From Pirellulales bacterium (lineage in GTDB: Bacteria; Planctomycetota; Planctomycetia; Pirellulales; JACPPG01): 64,000 bases of DNA. Under the pieces are notes generated by a model. The model worked only from the letters and a program-made list of their open reading frames with translations, did not search any database and was not told where the DNA came from. The DNA lies in assembly GCA_036499395.1 (NCBI GenBank), contig DASYDW010000063.1, forward strand, positions 131,911-195,910. The letters are read 5' to 3'. The position numbers and the translations under genes are program-made. This document shows positions 29,308 to 38,667 of the stretch, one piece after another. The stretch's first letter is position 1. Every line of letters starts with the position of its first letter.

Positions 29308-29478
29308 TGGGCAGTCGGCAGAGGGCCGTAGGCAGTGAGGAAATGCGGCGTGCGGAGTGGTGAATGATGAACTCAAGATTGCGGCTCTGCAGAAGCAGCG
29401 CGGCGAGCCAGCCAATTGCTTGCCGCACTTGGCATTCAGCACTTCTTCACTGCCCTCTGCCTACTGCCTACCATCTAC
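29304..29478. repeat. Imperfect inverted repeat, GGCAGTAGGCAG family, spanning two convergent stop codons
   Basis: GGCAGTCGGCAGAGGGC (29310-29326) matches the reverse complement of the right arm (29452-29468) at 16 of 17 positions. A second matching block lies at 29331-29346 against 29432-29456. The left arm overlaps the TAG stop of the amidase gene (29305-29307) and the right arm the stop of dacB (29475-29477). Confidence 0.75.
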
Positions 29479-31034
29479 TGTTCGACAATGGCTTCGCAGA
29501 TTTTGCCGAGAACCTGACCGATGCGGTCACGCTCTTCGCTCTTGGCGAGTTGCACCTGATTGACCACGAGCGACAGGGCCACGCGCTTGCCGGAGCCCGT
29601 CGTGCCGTAGCCGGCCAGCGCCTTGCTATTGAGCAACGACGTGCGATTCATGGTGTTCGTCCAGATCAGCGTGCCTGTCTTCGCGTGAAATTTGTCGCGC
29701 GCCGGGCTGTCCTTGCCGACCGCGGTAGCCAGGGTGCCGTCTCCTCCCAAAACCGGCAACGCGTCACGATAGATCGGAAAATCGGGGCGAGTGGCCATAT
29801 AACGCAGCAGTTGCACCGTCACGCGCGGCGTCGTGTAGTCCGCCCGATCCCCTCCGGCACCTCCGCCGAACGAGATTGCATCGACGTCGACACCGGCACG
29901 GGCCAGAAAATCATGCTGCCGATGCAATCCGGCTGCCAAACTACGTTCCCCATGCCGCGACGCCACGATCAAGGGGAGCGTGCTGGCGTGCAAGTTGTGA
30001 CTGACCTTCAAAATCAGCTTCGCTGATTCGGCGAACGGTGGCGATTTCAATAGCGCCAAGCGCTTCAACGACGCATAGTCCTCGGGCTCGGGCAGTTCGT
30101 CTTCGTCGTTCGACTCAAACGGCGACGCTTCGACGGTTACGCCAGCCCGGCGTAACGCCTCGATCAATAGCGCCCGCGCAAACGATGCTGGATCAGCAAC
30201 TTCGTGAATTCGCACGATGGGCTTATCCGCGGCCTTGATCTGGCCGCGGACGATCACGACGTTCTCTGCCGGCGAGACAATGTCGACGTGCGTCTCTTCG
30301 TCGGAGCTCACCGTGTCGACCTGCACGTCCACATGCACGGCCGACGTTTGCGGCCGCCACTCGAACTTGGCCGGCTGACCGGCCTCGGTCGGCGTCACAC
30401 GCACGTCGATCAAATTGTCATTGACGATGATAGGCGTCAATAAGTCCGGCCCGCTACCGGTTCCTTCGGCCTGATCGAATAGCCGGTCGTCGATTACGAC
30501 GTCCCCATCGACGTGCTTGATCCCCGCGGCCAGCACTTGCTGGGCGATATCATTTAGGCCGGCCAAGGGATCGGGCTTCGTGATCTCGGCCGAACGACTG
30601 AAGTTGGCATACGTATGATCCGAATCGACGAAGGCAATCCGCCCCGCTTCATCCGTTCGTCCCCCCATCGTCAGGTCGCCGCTGGCCACGAGTACCAGAT
30701 TGCCGTCCAGTCGACCGTCCTTGTCGATCTCGCCATCGGCGTACACCGGCGTCTCGAAGCGAAAATCCGCCCCCAGTTCGTCGAGTGCGGTTGCCACGGA
30801 AAACAACTTCGTCGTCGAGGCGGGGGCAAAAAGCTTATCGGCCGATCGTTCGTAGAGCGTGTCCCCCGACTCCATGTCGACGATCAGCAGCCCCCAATGG
30901 GCATGCTTGAACTCGGGCGCGTCGACGATGGCTTCGATGCGCTTCGATAGTTCGTCGGCGGCAATGGCGCTCGAGGCATCGGGCGCGACCGTGACGAGAG
31001 AGACGAGCAAGAAGAATAATGCTGTATAGCGCAC
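29475..31034 (-). CDS. dacB: D-alanyl-D-alanine carboxypeptidase/endopeptidase (S13 family)
   Basis: A 519-residue periplasmic serine peptidase of the PBP4 class that trims or opens peptidoglycan crosslinks. The GTG start at 31034 has GGAGG eight bases upstream. A signal peptide (YTALFFLLVSLVTVAP...SSAIA) precedes the catalytic domain. The three active-site motifs are SxxK in FAPASTTKLFSVATALD, SxN in ILKVSHNLHAS, and KTG in KFHAKTGTLI; the inserted domain typical of PBP4 lies between the first two. An in-frame ATG 30 bases upstream lacks a ribosome site. Together with the L,D-transpeptidase 1.3 kb away it supports active peptidoglycan remodelling. Confidence 0.93.
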   Translation of the reverse strand: MRYTALFFLLVSLVTVAPDASSAIAADELSKRIEAIVDAPEFKHAHWGLLIVDMESGDTLYERSADKLFAPASTTKLFSVATALDELGADFRFETPVYADGEIDKDGRLDGNLVLVASGDLTMGGRTDEAGRIAFVDSDHTYANFSRSAEITKPDPLAGLNDIAQQVLAAGIKHVDGDVVIDDRLFDQAEGTGSGPDLLTPIIVNDNLIDVRVTPTEAGQPAKFEWRPQTSAVHVDVQVDTVSSDEETHVDIVSPAENVVIVRGQIKAADKPIVRIHEVADPASFARALLIEALRRAGVTVEASPFESNDEDELPEPEDYASLKRLALLKSPPFAESAKLILKVSHNLHASTLPLIVASRHGERSLAAGLHRQHDFLARAGVDVDAISFGGGAGGDRADYTTPRVTVQLLRYMATRPDFPIYRDALPVLGGDGTLATAVGKDSPARDKFHAKTGTLIWTNTMNRTSLLNSKALAGYGTTGSGKRVALSLVVNQVQLAKSEERDRIGQVLGKICEAIVEQ

Positions 31035-31363
31035 GGGCCGGTCCTCCAAAATGTCCCTTGGCAAATATAGCTCCGCCCGCGGGCGCCATTTTGAACCGCA
31101 TCCAAGGGCTTTGCAACGCAGTCAACCAGGACCAACTGTACTCAACCGTCGCGATGCAGTATTCACACCAGCCCGCAAGGGTGCTTGACTCTCACCAATG
31201 AAAAGAATGCACGACACGGATGCATCCGACGACAGCCGCGTACAATGGCGCGGCAAAGCACCGACGAGCATCTTGGTTGACACGCCGCATGCTTTATCCA
31301 CGTACCGCGGAAAAAGCATGGTACGAAGGGACGACACCGCCAGCTGAATACGTGAACACGCTG
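31035..31363. other. Gap between dacB and the LRR gene
   Basis: No gene, repeat or strong hairpin could be supported here. Confidence 0.4.
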
Positions 31364-32413
31364 CTAGGGCAATGCGGGCACACTAATAACAGTACTCGGC
31401 ATGGACTTTTTGAATAGCCGAACCCCCTCGGCTGTAACGCGGTGACTCCGGAAGGATATCTCTTTGAGATTGGGAATATGCTGTAGCTGAAGTAATCCCT
31501 CATCGGTAATCAAGGGACTGTCGAGCGAAAGAAATTCGAGCTGTGAAGCACCGGCAAGGTAGTGTAGGCCCTCATCTGTAATTCGTTCATTGAAGATCTC
31601 AATAATTGTTAGCCGCTTTAATCGCGATAACGCTAAAAGGCCGGTATCAGTAACTTCGTCCGATCTAATATAGAGCGATTCAAGGTTAGGAAGTGACTCT
31701 AAGTTATTGAGTCCATTGTCGTTCAGATTTGGACAGTGCAATAAAAGCTTGCGCAGCTTATTGAGCGATCTCAGATGCTCAAATCCGTGTCCTGAAATAT
31801 GGGAGTTAAAAATACGTAGAGATTCTAAACGGCCCAAGCGGCCAACCGCTGATAGACCAGCATCAGTAAGGTTATGACACGAGAGCGTCAGTTTCCGTAG
31901 GTTAGTCAACCGCGTTAATTGATCTAAGGTGGCATCGGTTACAGCATCTGAATAGACCTGCAATTCTTTGAGATTGTTCAATTGACCAATATATGAGACA
32001 CCGAAATCAGTTATCCGATCAGACTGAATATTGAGGCGACGTAAATTTTGGAGACGTGCGATCTGTGCTAGTGTGTGATCGTTGAGTTCCGGGTTGAAGA
32101 TAGTGACCACTTCAACCCGGGCAAAGAATTCGTTTCCTACGATGCGTCTTAGCCACGCTGGTCCTGGTGGCGTTGGTTTGACGTGCAAGTAAAGTGCGTC
32201 GATCTGATGCTGAAATCCGATCGATGCATTTGGAAACCGCTCGAGCAATTCTCTGACTATACGCTGCTGCTCAAACCGCGGACTGATGAACCACCCCATC
32301 CCGAGCGCCAACGCTGCAATTAGTAGCAGAAACGCTCCGAGGCTGAAGCTGAACCAGGATCGTCGGCGTGTGACGTTTGGAGCTGGCATCCTTGGATTAT
32401 AGGCTGACGCCAT
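31364..32413 (-). CDS. Membrane-anchored leucine-rich-repeat protein, A+T-rich
   Basis: 349 residues. A TM helix (FSLGAFLLLIAALALGMGWFI, about 23-43) is followed by about ten LRRs of ~24 residues of the type LNIQSDRITDFGVSYIGQLNNLKEL, as in planctomycete 'repeat 6' or GALA-like LRR proteins. The repeat surface probably binds another protein outside the membrane; partner unknown. The DNA is visibly lower in G+C than its surroundings: 31621-31680 has 26 G/C of 60 bases. It sits just downstream of ftsY on the same strand, with a 143-base gap. The C-terminus (MPSTVISVPALP) has no sorting signal. Confidence 0.85.
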   Translation of the reverse strand: MASAYNPRMPAPNVTRRRSWFSFSLGAFLLLIAALALGMGWFISPRFEQQRIVRELLERFPNASIGFQHQIDALYLHVKPTPPGPAWLRRIVGNEFFARVEVVTIFNPELNDHTLAQIARLQNLRRLNIQSDRITDFGVSYIGQLNNLKELQVYSDAVTDATLDQLTRLTNLRKLTLSCHNLTDAGLSAVGRLGRLESLRIFNSHISGHGFEHLRSLNKLRKLLLHCPNLNDNGLNNLESLPNLESLYIRSDEVTDTGLLALSRLKRLTIIEIFNERITDEGLHYLAGASQLEFLSLDSPLITDEGLLQLQHIPNLKEISFRSHRVTAEGVRLFKKSMPSTVISVPALP

Positions 32414-32556
32414 TGCCGATAGCGCTCGAAGTGACCTACGCGATGCAAGAGCGACGAGCGTCGTCGAGATATCTCAATCAGCCAGACCGCGGCATTGCAT
32501 TCAATGCCGTTACCGATGCCAGCCGATGAGCCCTCAAAACAATAGGGGTTGACCGG

Positions 32557-33825
32557 TTACGATGCATTGCCCGAGGGCATCAAGTCCTCGAACATGGCTT
32601 CCACGAATTGGTCGGGATTGAAGAGGGTCATGTCTTCGGCCTTTTCGCCGACGCCGAGATATTTCACCGGCAGACCGACCTGCTGCCGGATGGCGATGAC
32701 GACGCCCCCCTTGGCCGTGCCATCGATTTTTGCCAACACGATTCCGGTACACTGCACGGCTTCGCTGAAACTCTTGGCCTGGCTGATACCGTTTTGCCCG
32801 GTCGTCGCGTCGAGCACCAGCAGCACTTCGTGCGGCGCACCCGGCACCTTCTTGCCGATGACGTTGTGGATCTTCGTGAGTTCCTTCATCAGGTTCTGCT
32901 GCGTCTGCAGCCGACCGGCCGTGTCGACGATGCATACATCGGCGCCTGTCTCCACCGCGTGCGCGACGGCACGATGGGCAACGCTAGCCGGATCGCTCTT
33001 GGCTTCGCCGGTGACGATTTCCGCCCCCAAGCGACCGGCCCACACGGTCAATTGTTCGACCGCCGCGGCGCGGAAGGTGTCGCCCGCGCCCAGAACGACC
33101 TTCTTTCCCTGTCCGATGAAGGTCCGCGCCAGCTTCGCGATCGATGTCGTTTTGCCAGCGCCGTTGACGCCCGCCACCATAATCACGGTTGTGCCGGTGG
33201 CTGCGAAGCGGATTGGCTCCTCAGGCTGCTTGAGCAGTTCCTTGAACTTGCTTTTCAAGGTGCCGACGACGTCCTCAATGTGAACGACGCGGCCACGGAA
33301 ATCGGTGCGCACCTGGTCGATCGCCTGCTGCGACGCGACGACCCCCATGTCGGTCTTGATCAAGATCTCGAGCAGCTCGTCCAGAAAGGCATCGTCGACC
33401 AGACGCCCCTCGCTTTTGAAGAGATCGCGAATATCGGTGTTGAGGATCCGCGTGGTCTTCTTCAGCCCTTCGCGAATCTTGGCAAAGAAACCCCCTTTCT
33501 TCGGCGGCTCGGCAGCGGGAGCCGGCTCGGGGGGCGGCGGAGTTCTGGGCGGGGCGGGGGGAGGCACCGCGGGGGTCTTGGCGGCAGGCGCCGGTGCGGG
33601 CTGTTTCTCAGCTGGCGGAGCAGACTGCTTCTCAGCCGGAGGTGCGGCCCCGGCTGCGGGCGCCAGAACGGTCTTGTCGGCGGGGCCGACGCGCACCGTC
33701 GGTTCGTCAGCGGGCGCGGCGGGGGGCTGCTGCGCGGCCGGCTCTGCTTTCGCGGGGTCCGCAGCAGGCGTTGCCGCAGGCGGCGGTGCGTCGGACTTCT
33801 TCTTGAACCGGTCGAGAAAACCCAT
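32557..33825 (-). CDS. ftsY: Signal recognition particle receptor FtsY
   Basis: GTPase that receives the SRP-ribosome complex at the cytoplasmic membrane. The start at 33825 is MGFLDRFKKKS; a longer frame from 34053 has no family similarity. An N-terminal Ala/Pro-rich acidic region of about 125 residues (unusual in its Pro-Ala repeats) precedes the NG domain: GVNGAGKTTSIAKLA (G1), LGAGDTFRAAAVEQL, CIVDTAGRLQTQ (G3), VLAKIDGTAKGGVVIAIRQ (G4/G5) and VGEKAEDMTLFNPDQFV. 422 residues. It belongs to the minus-strand run ribH-nusB-...-ftsY. Confidence 0.95.
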   Translation of the reverse strand: MGFLDRFKKKSDAPPPAATPAADPAKAEPAAQQPPAAPADEPTVRVGPADKTVLAPAAGAAPPAEKQSAPPAEKQPAPAPAAKTPAVPPPAPPRTPPPPEPAPAAEPPKKGGFFAKIREGLKKTTRILNTDIRDLFKSEGRLVDDAFLDELLEILIKTDMGVVASQQAIDQVRTDFRGRVVHIEDVVGTLKSKFKELLKQPEEPIRFAATGTTVIMVAGVNGAGKTTSIAKLARTFIGQGKKVVLGAGDTFRAAAVEQLTVWAGRLGAEIVTGEAKSDPASVAHRAVAHAVETGADVCIVDTAGRLQTQQNLMKELTKIHNVIGKKVPGAPHEVLLVLDATTGQNGISQAKSFSEAVQCTGIVLAKIDGTAKGGVVIAIRQQVGLPVKYLGVGEKAEDMTLFNPDQFVEAMFEDLMPSGNAS

Positions 33826-33899
33826 CTTCAAGCTACTTAGAGGGATGTAGAGCCAATATGAAAGCAATCGGCATGCGGCCGGAGCCGAGCTTACGGGAA

Positions 33900-34496
33900 T
33901 CAGTCCAAGCCGGCAATGGCCTCGATAGCGGCCCAGACTAATACGACGTTCGCCAGCAAGCCGATCACCAGCAGGACAAACAGCGGCGGATTCTTCACCG
34001 CTCCCCAAAAAGTTACAAACGAAAGACTCAACGCGAAAACGATTAATGGCCATAGCGCGACGGCAAAAACAACAACACTCAGCCTAACGCCTTGGACCAG
34101 CGGATTGGTAGCCGGATGAGGAGCGATCAAGGCAACAAGCAAGAGCGGGCCGTACGTCAGCATCGAGCCGAGACCGAATCCGAGTGCCGTCCTCTCGTTC
34201 GTGACGGGTGACACTTCCCCCTGTTCCGCTTGTCGGTTCCAACGCCTTTGCGCGATTCGCCAGGCCGGGAGCGCCAAACAGACCGTAACAAGAAGCGCCG
34301 AGGTTAGCGCCGCGAACGCCGCTTGCAATTGCCACGATTGTTCGCGAACCGGCCAGTGGGCGATCACGAGGGCGATGATACCTGTTAGCAGTAGAAAAGA
34401 TCTAATGCTGAATTGCCACCTGGGCTTTGCTTGTAAGTATGCGGTCGGTGATATCGCTTCGATTCTCGCCATCTGCTTCTCACCATATTCGGTCAA
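33900..34496 (-). CDS. Four-TM membrane protein, paralog of its upstream neighbour
   Basis: 198 residues with TM helices near FLLLTGIIALVIAHW, ALTSALLVTVCLALPAW, LGSMLTYGPLLLVALIA, VVVFAVALWPLIVFALSL and a C-terminal FVLLVIGLLANVVLVWAAIEAI. The loop 'ALPAWRIAQRRWNRQ ... NERTALGFGLGSML' corresponds to 'AAPAAWRLLKARAEA ... HERFAFKYGLLASAP' of the next gene, and both carry a FWG motif before the last helix. The opening WQFSIRSFLLL is common in planctomycete membrane proteins. Function unknown; it sits between nusB and ftsY. Confidence 0.65.
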   Translation of the reverse strand: MTEYGEKQMARIEAISPTAYLQAKPRWQFSIRSFLLLTGIIALVIAHWPVREQSWQLQAAFAALTSALLVTVCLALPAWRIAQRRWNRQAEQGEVSPVTNERTALGFGLGSMLTYGPLLLVALIAPHPATNPLVQGVRLSVVVFAVALWPLIVFALSLSFVTFWGAVKNPPLFVLLVIGLLANVVLVWAAIEAIAGLD

Positions 34497-34556
34497 AAAC
34501 GGCCGAGACTATCCGCTTATCCCTTCTACTTGCTCGTGTCGCCGAGCTTACGAGCG

Positions 34557-35123
34557 TCAGTAGTCCATCCCGACCATGCACAAGATCAGGATGGTCAGCA
34601 GACAGAGGTACATTAGCAGGACCGTTATCCGCATTACCAAGAGCGGCAAATTGATGCGGCGCCCCCAAAACGCTTCCAACGAATAGATCAATGCCAGCAA
34701 CAGCGGCAAACACGACAAGGCGGCGATAAATCCAATCAACACGTACACAGATGCGAGGAACTTTGGTGCGGCGTCCGCAGCGGCGATGGGGTAGAGAATG
34801 CCCATCATCCAAAATGTCGCGTAGGGCGCGGACGCCAGTAATCCATACTTGAACGCGAAGCGCTCGTGACCGATATCCGCAGGCGGATCGCTACCGGCTT
34901 CCGCCCGTGCTTTCAGAAGACGCCAGGCCGCGGGTGCCGCGAGCGCGACGACTAACAGCGGTAGCGTGACTATCGAAAAAACCGTAAACGCGATCGCCGG
35001 CGATTTCAATTGCGAAGCCGGGATAGCGAGCACCAAAGCCAGTGCCGTGAGCAGAGCGAGAAGGTCCCGCGTCGTGAGTGGCCAAACACTCGCTTGCGTC
35101 AATCGCTCGCCGTTCGTGCTCAT
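34557..35123 (-). CDS. Four-to-five-TM membrane protein, paralog of its downstream neighbour
   Basis: 188 residues from the ATG at 35123 (MSTNGERLTQ), which lies 13 bases past the nusB stop; an upstream ATG would overlap nusB. Helices include DLLALLTALALVLAIPA, FTVFSIVTLPLLVVALAAPAAW, LLASAPYATFWMMGILYPIA, LIGFIAALSCLPLLLALIY and LLVMRITVLLMYLCLLTILIL. Loop motifs PAAWRLLKARA, HERFAFKYGL and EAFWGRR match the paralog. No known domain. The two genes look like a tandem duplication within a translation/secretion operon. Confidence 0.65.
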   Translation of the reverse strand: MSTNGERLTQASVWPLTTRDLLALLTALALVLAIPASQLKSPAIAFTVFSIVTLPLLVVALAAPAAWRLLKARAEAGSDPPADIGHERFAFKYGLLASAPYATFWMMGILYPIAAADAAPKFLASVYVLIGFIAALSCLPLLLALIYSLEAFWGRRINLPLLVMRITVLLMYLCLLTILILCMVGMDY

Positions 35124-35136
35124 CCTGCGCATTAGG

Positions 35137-35553
35137 TCAGCTCGACTTTTCCTCGCGATGTCCCGCCAGGAAGCGATCAAGAATGCCGTTCACGAATTGC
35201 GCGCTGTGGGCCGAGCCGAAACGTTTGGCCAACTCCACCGCCTCGTTGATCGCGACACGACCGGGCGTGGCCGTATACAGAATCTCGAATGCGCCCAACC
35301 GCAGCACGTTGCGATCCGTGGCCGCCATTCGTTCCAGGCTCCAATTGTCGGCTGTCCGCGACAAGAGCTGATCGAGCTCCCCTTGATTGCGGCGCACGCC
35401 CGCCAACAGGCTGCGCGCGAACTCGAGCAACTCGTCCCCTTGCAAACGCAATTGCAGAAATTCGTCAGCGGCGATGGGGTTGGGGGCCGGATTCAGGTCG
35501 TCCTGAAACAACACCTGCAAGACGACTTCACGGGCTCGACTACGACGTGTCAT
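35137..35553 (-). CDS. nusB: Transcription antitermination factor NusB
   Basis: RNA-binding partner of NusE (S10) in rRNA antitermination. The start at 35553 is MTRRSRAREVVLQVLFQDD; upstream ATGs add unconserved residues. The all-helical fold motifs NWSLERMAATDRNVLRLGAFEIL and VAINEAVELAKRFGSAHSAQFVNGILDRF are typical. 138 residues, family length. Lies downstream of ribH, an arrangement common in bacteria. Confidence 0.93.
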   Translation of the reverse strand: MTRRSRAREVVLQVLFQDDLNPAPNPIAADEFLQLRLQGDELLEFARSLLAGVRRNQGELDQLLSRTADNWSLERMAATDRNVLRLGAFEILYTATPGRVAINEAVELAKRFGSAHSAQFVNGILDRFLAGHREEKSS

Positions 35554-35681
35554 GGCAAACTTTTCGACCAGGGACGACGGACACAACTCTCGGTGACTAC
35601 ACGGCTGACGCGCCGCGGGCGGCCAGGCTCTTGCCTATCAAAACGGCATTCATCTTTAATGCCGGCCCTAGCGGTCTCTTG

Positions 35682-36170
35682 CTAGCGCGGCAACTGGCCC
35701 AGCAAATGAATCATCTCCAGGGCTGCCTCGGCGCAATCGCAGCCCTTGTTGCCTACGTTGCCGCCCGAGCGATGGATCGCTTGCTCCAGGCTCTCGCAGG
35801 TCAGCAGGCCAAATAATACCGGAACGCCGGTCCGCACCGATAGCCCTGCCAATTCCAGGCTGACGGCCCGATTGATGTGCTGGTCGTGCGTGGTCTCGCC
35901 GCGAATGACGGCGCCCAGGCAAATCACGGCGCCGTAACGCTCGCTGCCGGCCAGGCGTGCGGCGACCACAGGCAATTCAAAGGCGCCGGGTACCCAGGCC
36001 ACCGAGATCTGTTTATCCGCGATGCCGTGCCGGGTGAGCGTTTCGATCGCTCCGGACAATAACCGACCCGTTACGGATTCGTTGTAGCGCGAAACCACGA
36101 TCGCGATCGCGGCAGCAGTCGGTTTCGTTTCACCACGAAAGGTCTGAGGCATCACACTCACTTCAGCCAA
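35682..36170 (-). CDS. ribH: 6,7-dimethyl-8-ribityllumazine synthase
   Basis: Penultimate step of riboflavin synthesis, joining 3,4-dihydroxybutanone phosphate and the ribitylaminouracil. 162 residues with [41 protein letters not shown] (catalytic His region) and [10 protein letters not shown]...[24 protein letters not shown]. The family assembles into 60-mer or smaller shells. A gap of about 100 bases to rho and of 128 to nusB on the same strand suggests one transcript. No riboswitch is visible ahead. Confidence 0.94.
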   Translation of the reverse strand: MAEVSVMPQTFRGETKPTAAAIAIVVSRYNESVTGRLLSGAIETLTRHGIADKQISVAWVPGAFELPVVAARLAGSERYGAVICLGAVIRGETTHDQHINRAVSLELAGLSVRTGVPVLFGLLTCESLEQAIHRSGGNVGNKGCDCAEAALEMIHLLGQLPR

Positions 36171-36274
36171 GGTTTAAACGTGGCCAACTACGGCCGAGGG
36201 AAACGGAAGCGAGGGACGGCTCGCGATCTTGGTGCCCATTCGGCACCATACGATGGCGCGGGCCATTCGGCCTG

Positions 36275-37720
36275 CTACTTCAAGTTCATGCTCATCAAGA
36301 ACTCGGCGTTGCTCTTGGTCTTCGACAGCCGATTAACCAACAGCTCCATAGCCTCGGTCGGGTTCATGTCGTTGAGCACGCGGCGCAGAATGCAGACACG
36401 GCGATGTTCTTCGGGGTCCATCAACATCTCCTCGCGGCGCGTGCCACTGCGATTGACGTCGATAGCCGGCCAGATGCGCTTGTCGACCAGCTTGCGGTCG
36501 AGCACGACTTCCAGATTGCCGGTACCTTTGAACTCTTCGAAGATCACTTCGTCCATCTTGCTGCCGGTGTCGACCAGGGCCGTGGCGATAATCGTCAACG
36601 AGCCTCCCTCTTCGACCTTACGGGCCGCGCCGAAGAAGCGCTTCGGACGCTGCAAGGCGTTGGCGTCAACGCCGCCGGAGAGAATCTTGCCCGAGTGCGG
36701 CACCTCGGCATTCCAGGCGCGGGCCAGCCGTGTGATGGAATCGAGGAAGATAACCACGTCGTGGCCGTACTCGACCATCCGCTTGGCCTTTTCGATCACC
36801 ATTTCCGAAACTTGCAAGTGCCGGGCCGAAGGTTCGTCGAACGTCGAGCTGATCACTTCGCAGTTCGGCCCCTTCACCTGACGTTCCATGTCCGTGACTT
36901 CTTCGGGGCGCTCGTCGATCAAGAGCATGATCACGTACACCTCGGGGTGATTGATCAATACGCTCTTGGCCATCTTCTGTAAAAGAATTGTCTTGCCGGC
37001 GCGGGGCGGGCTGACGATCAAGCCGCGCTGACCGAAGCCAATCGGCACGATCAGGTCGACGACCCGCATGTTGACTTCGTCGGCGGCCGCCTCGAGCACC
37101 ACGCGCTTGTCGGGATGCAGCGGTGTCAGTTCGTCGAACGACACGCGCTCGGAAACCAGGTTCGGATCCTGATAGTTGATGGCCTCGACCCGTAGCAACG
37201 CGAAGTAACGTTCGTTTTCCTTCGGCGGGCGTATCTGGCCGGATACCGTGGCCCCGGTGCGCAGACCGAAGCGGCGAATCTGGCTGGGCGAAACGTAAAT
37301 ATCGTCCGGGCAGGAGAGATAGTGGTAATCCGGGCTACGCAAGAAGCCGAACCCGTCGGGCAGTACTTCCAGCGTCCCCTCGCCGAACATTAGTCCGTTG
37401 AGCTTCACGCGCTCTTTCAGGATCTTGAAGATCAGGTCCTGCTTCTTGATGCCCGTCAGCTCGGTGAGATTCTCGCGGCGTGCCTGCTCGATCAGTTGCG
37501 GCATGCTCATCCGCTGCAATTCGGCAATATGAATATCGCCGTGCTTGATTTGCTCGTACCGGTCGTGCGTATCGTCTCCCCCCAGGGCGACTTCTTCGGC
37601 GATTTCTTCGGCCAGCGAGAGGGGCTCGGCTTCCATCTCGGCCGTGTCCGTGACGTAACTCTTCTCGTCAGCGAGCGGCGGTTTGGTCTTCGTGACGCGG
37701 GGTTGTCGTGTTTCCGACAT
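36275..37720 (-). CDS. rho: Transcription termination factor Rho
   Basis: ATP-dependent RNA helicase that ends transcription. 481 residues from the ATG at 37720 (MSETRQPRV); three residues longer if the ATG at 37729 is used. An acidic N-terminal insertion (residues 12-55) precedes the Rho N-terminal helix domain ([18 protein letters not shown]), the RNA-binding cold-shock-like domain ([21 protein letters not shown]...[15 protein letters not shown]), Walker [16 protein letters not shown], Walker [18 protein letters not shown], and the R-loop [30 protein letters not shown]. Sits between ribH and coaE. Confidence 0.96.
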   Translation of the reverse strand: MSETRQPRVTKTKPPLADEKSYVTDTAEMEAEPLSLAEEIAEEVALGGDDTHDRYEQIKHGDIHIAELQRMSMPQLIEQARRENLTELTGIKKQDLIFKILKERVKLNGLMFGEGTLEVLPDGFGFLRSPDYHYLSCPDDIYVSPSQIRRFGLRTGATVSGQIRPPKENERYFALLRVEAINYQDPNLVSERVSFDELTPLHPDKRVVLEAAADEVNMRVVDLIVPIGFGQRGLIVSPPRAGKTILLQKMAKSVLINHPEVYVIMLLIDERPEEVTDMERQVKGPNCEVISSTFDEPSARHLQVSEMVIEKAKRMVEYGHDVVIFLDSITRLARAWNAEVPHSGKILSGGVDANALQRPKRFFGAARKVEEGGSLTIIATALVDTGSKMDEVIFEEFKGTGNLEVVLDRKLVDKRIWPAIDVNRSGTRREEMLMDPEEHRRVCILRRVLNDMNPTEAMELLVNRLSKTKSNAEFLMSMNLK

Positions 37721-37927
37721 GAGACGCATGCTCCGGATAAGAACCAGTATGCGGACGCGCTGAAGGCGCCTGCGGCGGGGATCAAATACCTACTGAAGTG
37801 GCGAGTGGACGATCGCTGCGGACAGTCACTCTTCGAACATTCGAACGCGAATCTGAATCGATGGGTCTTTAGGGATTCGTGCTCAGGCGCGGGCGGGCAA
37901 GACGGGGTTTGGCGACGTGCAGTTCAA

Positions 37928-38524
37928 TCAGCCGTTAAGCGAATGCCAAAGATGCTTGACTTGCTCGCGAGTGGCTTCCGCCGAACCGGAGTTATCAAGG
38001 ACCACATCGGCGCGATTGCGCTTCACGTCCAATGACTGCTGCGCGGCTTCGCGTGCGGCAAATTCCGCGTCGCTCCAACCGCGCCCTCGTGCTCTTTGTA
38101 ATCGTACCTCACGCGGGGCCTCGACGAAAACCGTTTTCTCGCAAAATTTGTTCCAACCAGCTTCCATCAACAATGGTGCATCTAGCACTAATATTTGCTT
38201 CCCTTCCTCCTCCAGCGCCGCGGCCTGCCGGCCTAGCAATTCGCCGATGCGAGGATGGGTCAGTTGTTCCAAGAATCGCCGGTCCTCGGCCGCTCCTTCG
38301 CTGCCAAAGACGCGCCGGCCAATCGCCGGCCGCGAGAGCTGGCCATCTGGCGTGAAGACTTCGCTACCGAAGCGCTCACGGATCGCCTGCTTGACCTCCT
38401 CCTGTTCCAGGACCTCGTGTCCGGCCCGATCGGCATCGAGCCAACCGGCTCCTAATTCTACCAACTGTCGAGCAACCAGGCTCTTTCCGCTAGCAATGCC
38501 CCCCACCAGGCCAATCACTCGCAC
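37928..38524 (-). CDS. coaE: Dephospho-CoA kinase
   Basis: Last step of coenzyme A synthesis, phosphorylating the 3'-OH of dephospho-CoA. P-loop IGLVGGIASGKSLVARQLVELG at the very N-terminus, D-A-D motif WLDADRAGHEVL, LTHPRIGELL, LVLDAPLLMEAGW and RARGRGWSDAEFAAR. 198 residues from the GTG at 38524. Placed between polA (upstream) and rho, a pairing (polA-coaE) seen in several phyla. Confidence 0.93.
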   Translation of the reverse strand: MRVIGLVGGIASGKSLVARQLVELGAGWLDADRAGHEVLEQEEVKQAIRERFGSEVFTPDGQLSRPAIGRRVFGSEGAAEDRRFLEQLTHPRIGELLGRQAAALEEEGKQILVLDAPLLMEAGWNKFCEKTVFVEAPREVRLQRARGRGWSDAEFAAREAAQQSLDVKRNRADVVLDNSGSAEATREQVKHLWHSLNG

Positions 38525-38667
38525 GATGCACCAATCCCTAAACGGGGCCACCGCAAAAAAGTATCGCTTTCTCTTTGGCGCAACTGTCGCTACGTGGGCT
38601 TTGCATGACCTCTGCTTCGAAAGACGTTGGCTGCGAACGTTCTTGCTGATTTAACCCCGGCAAATCG

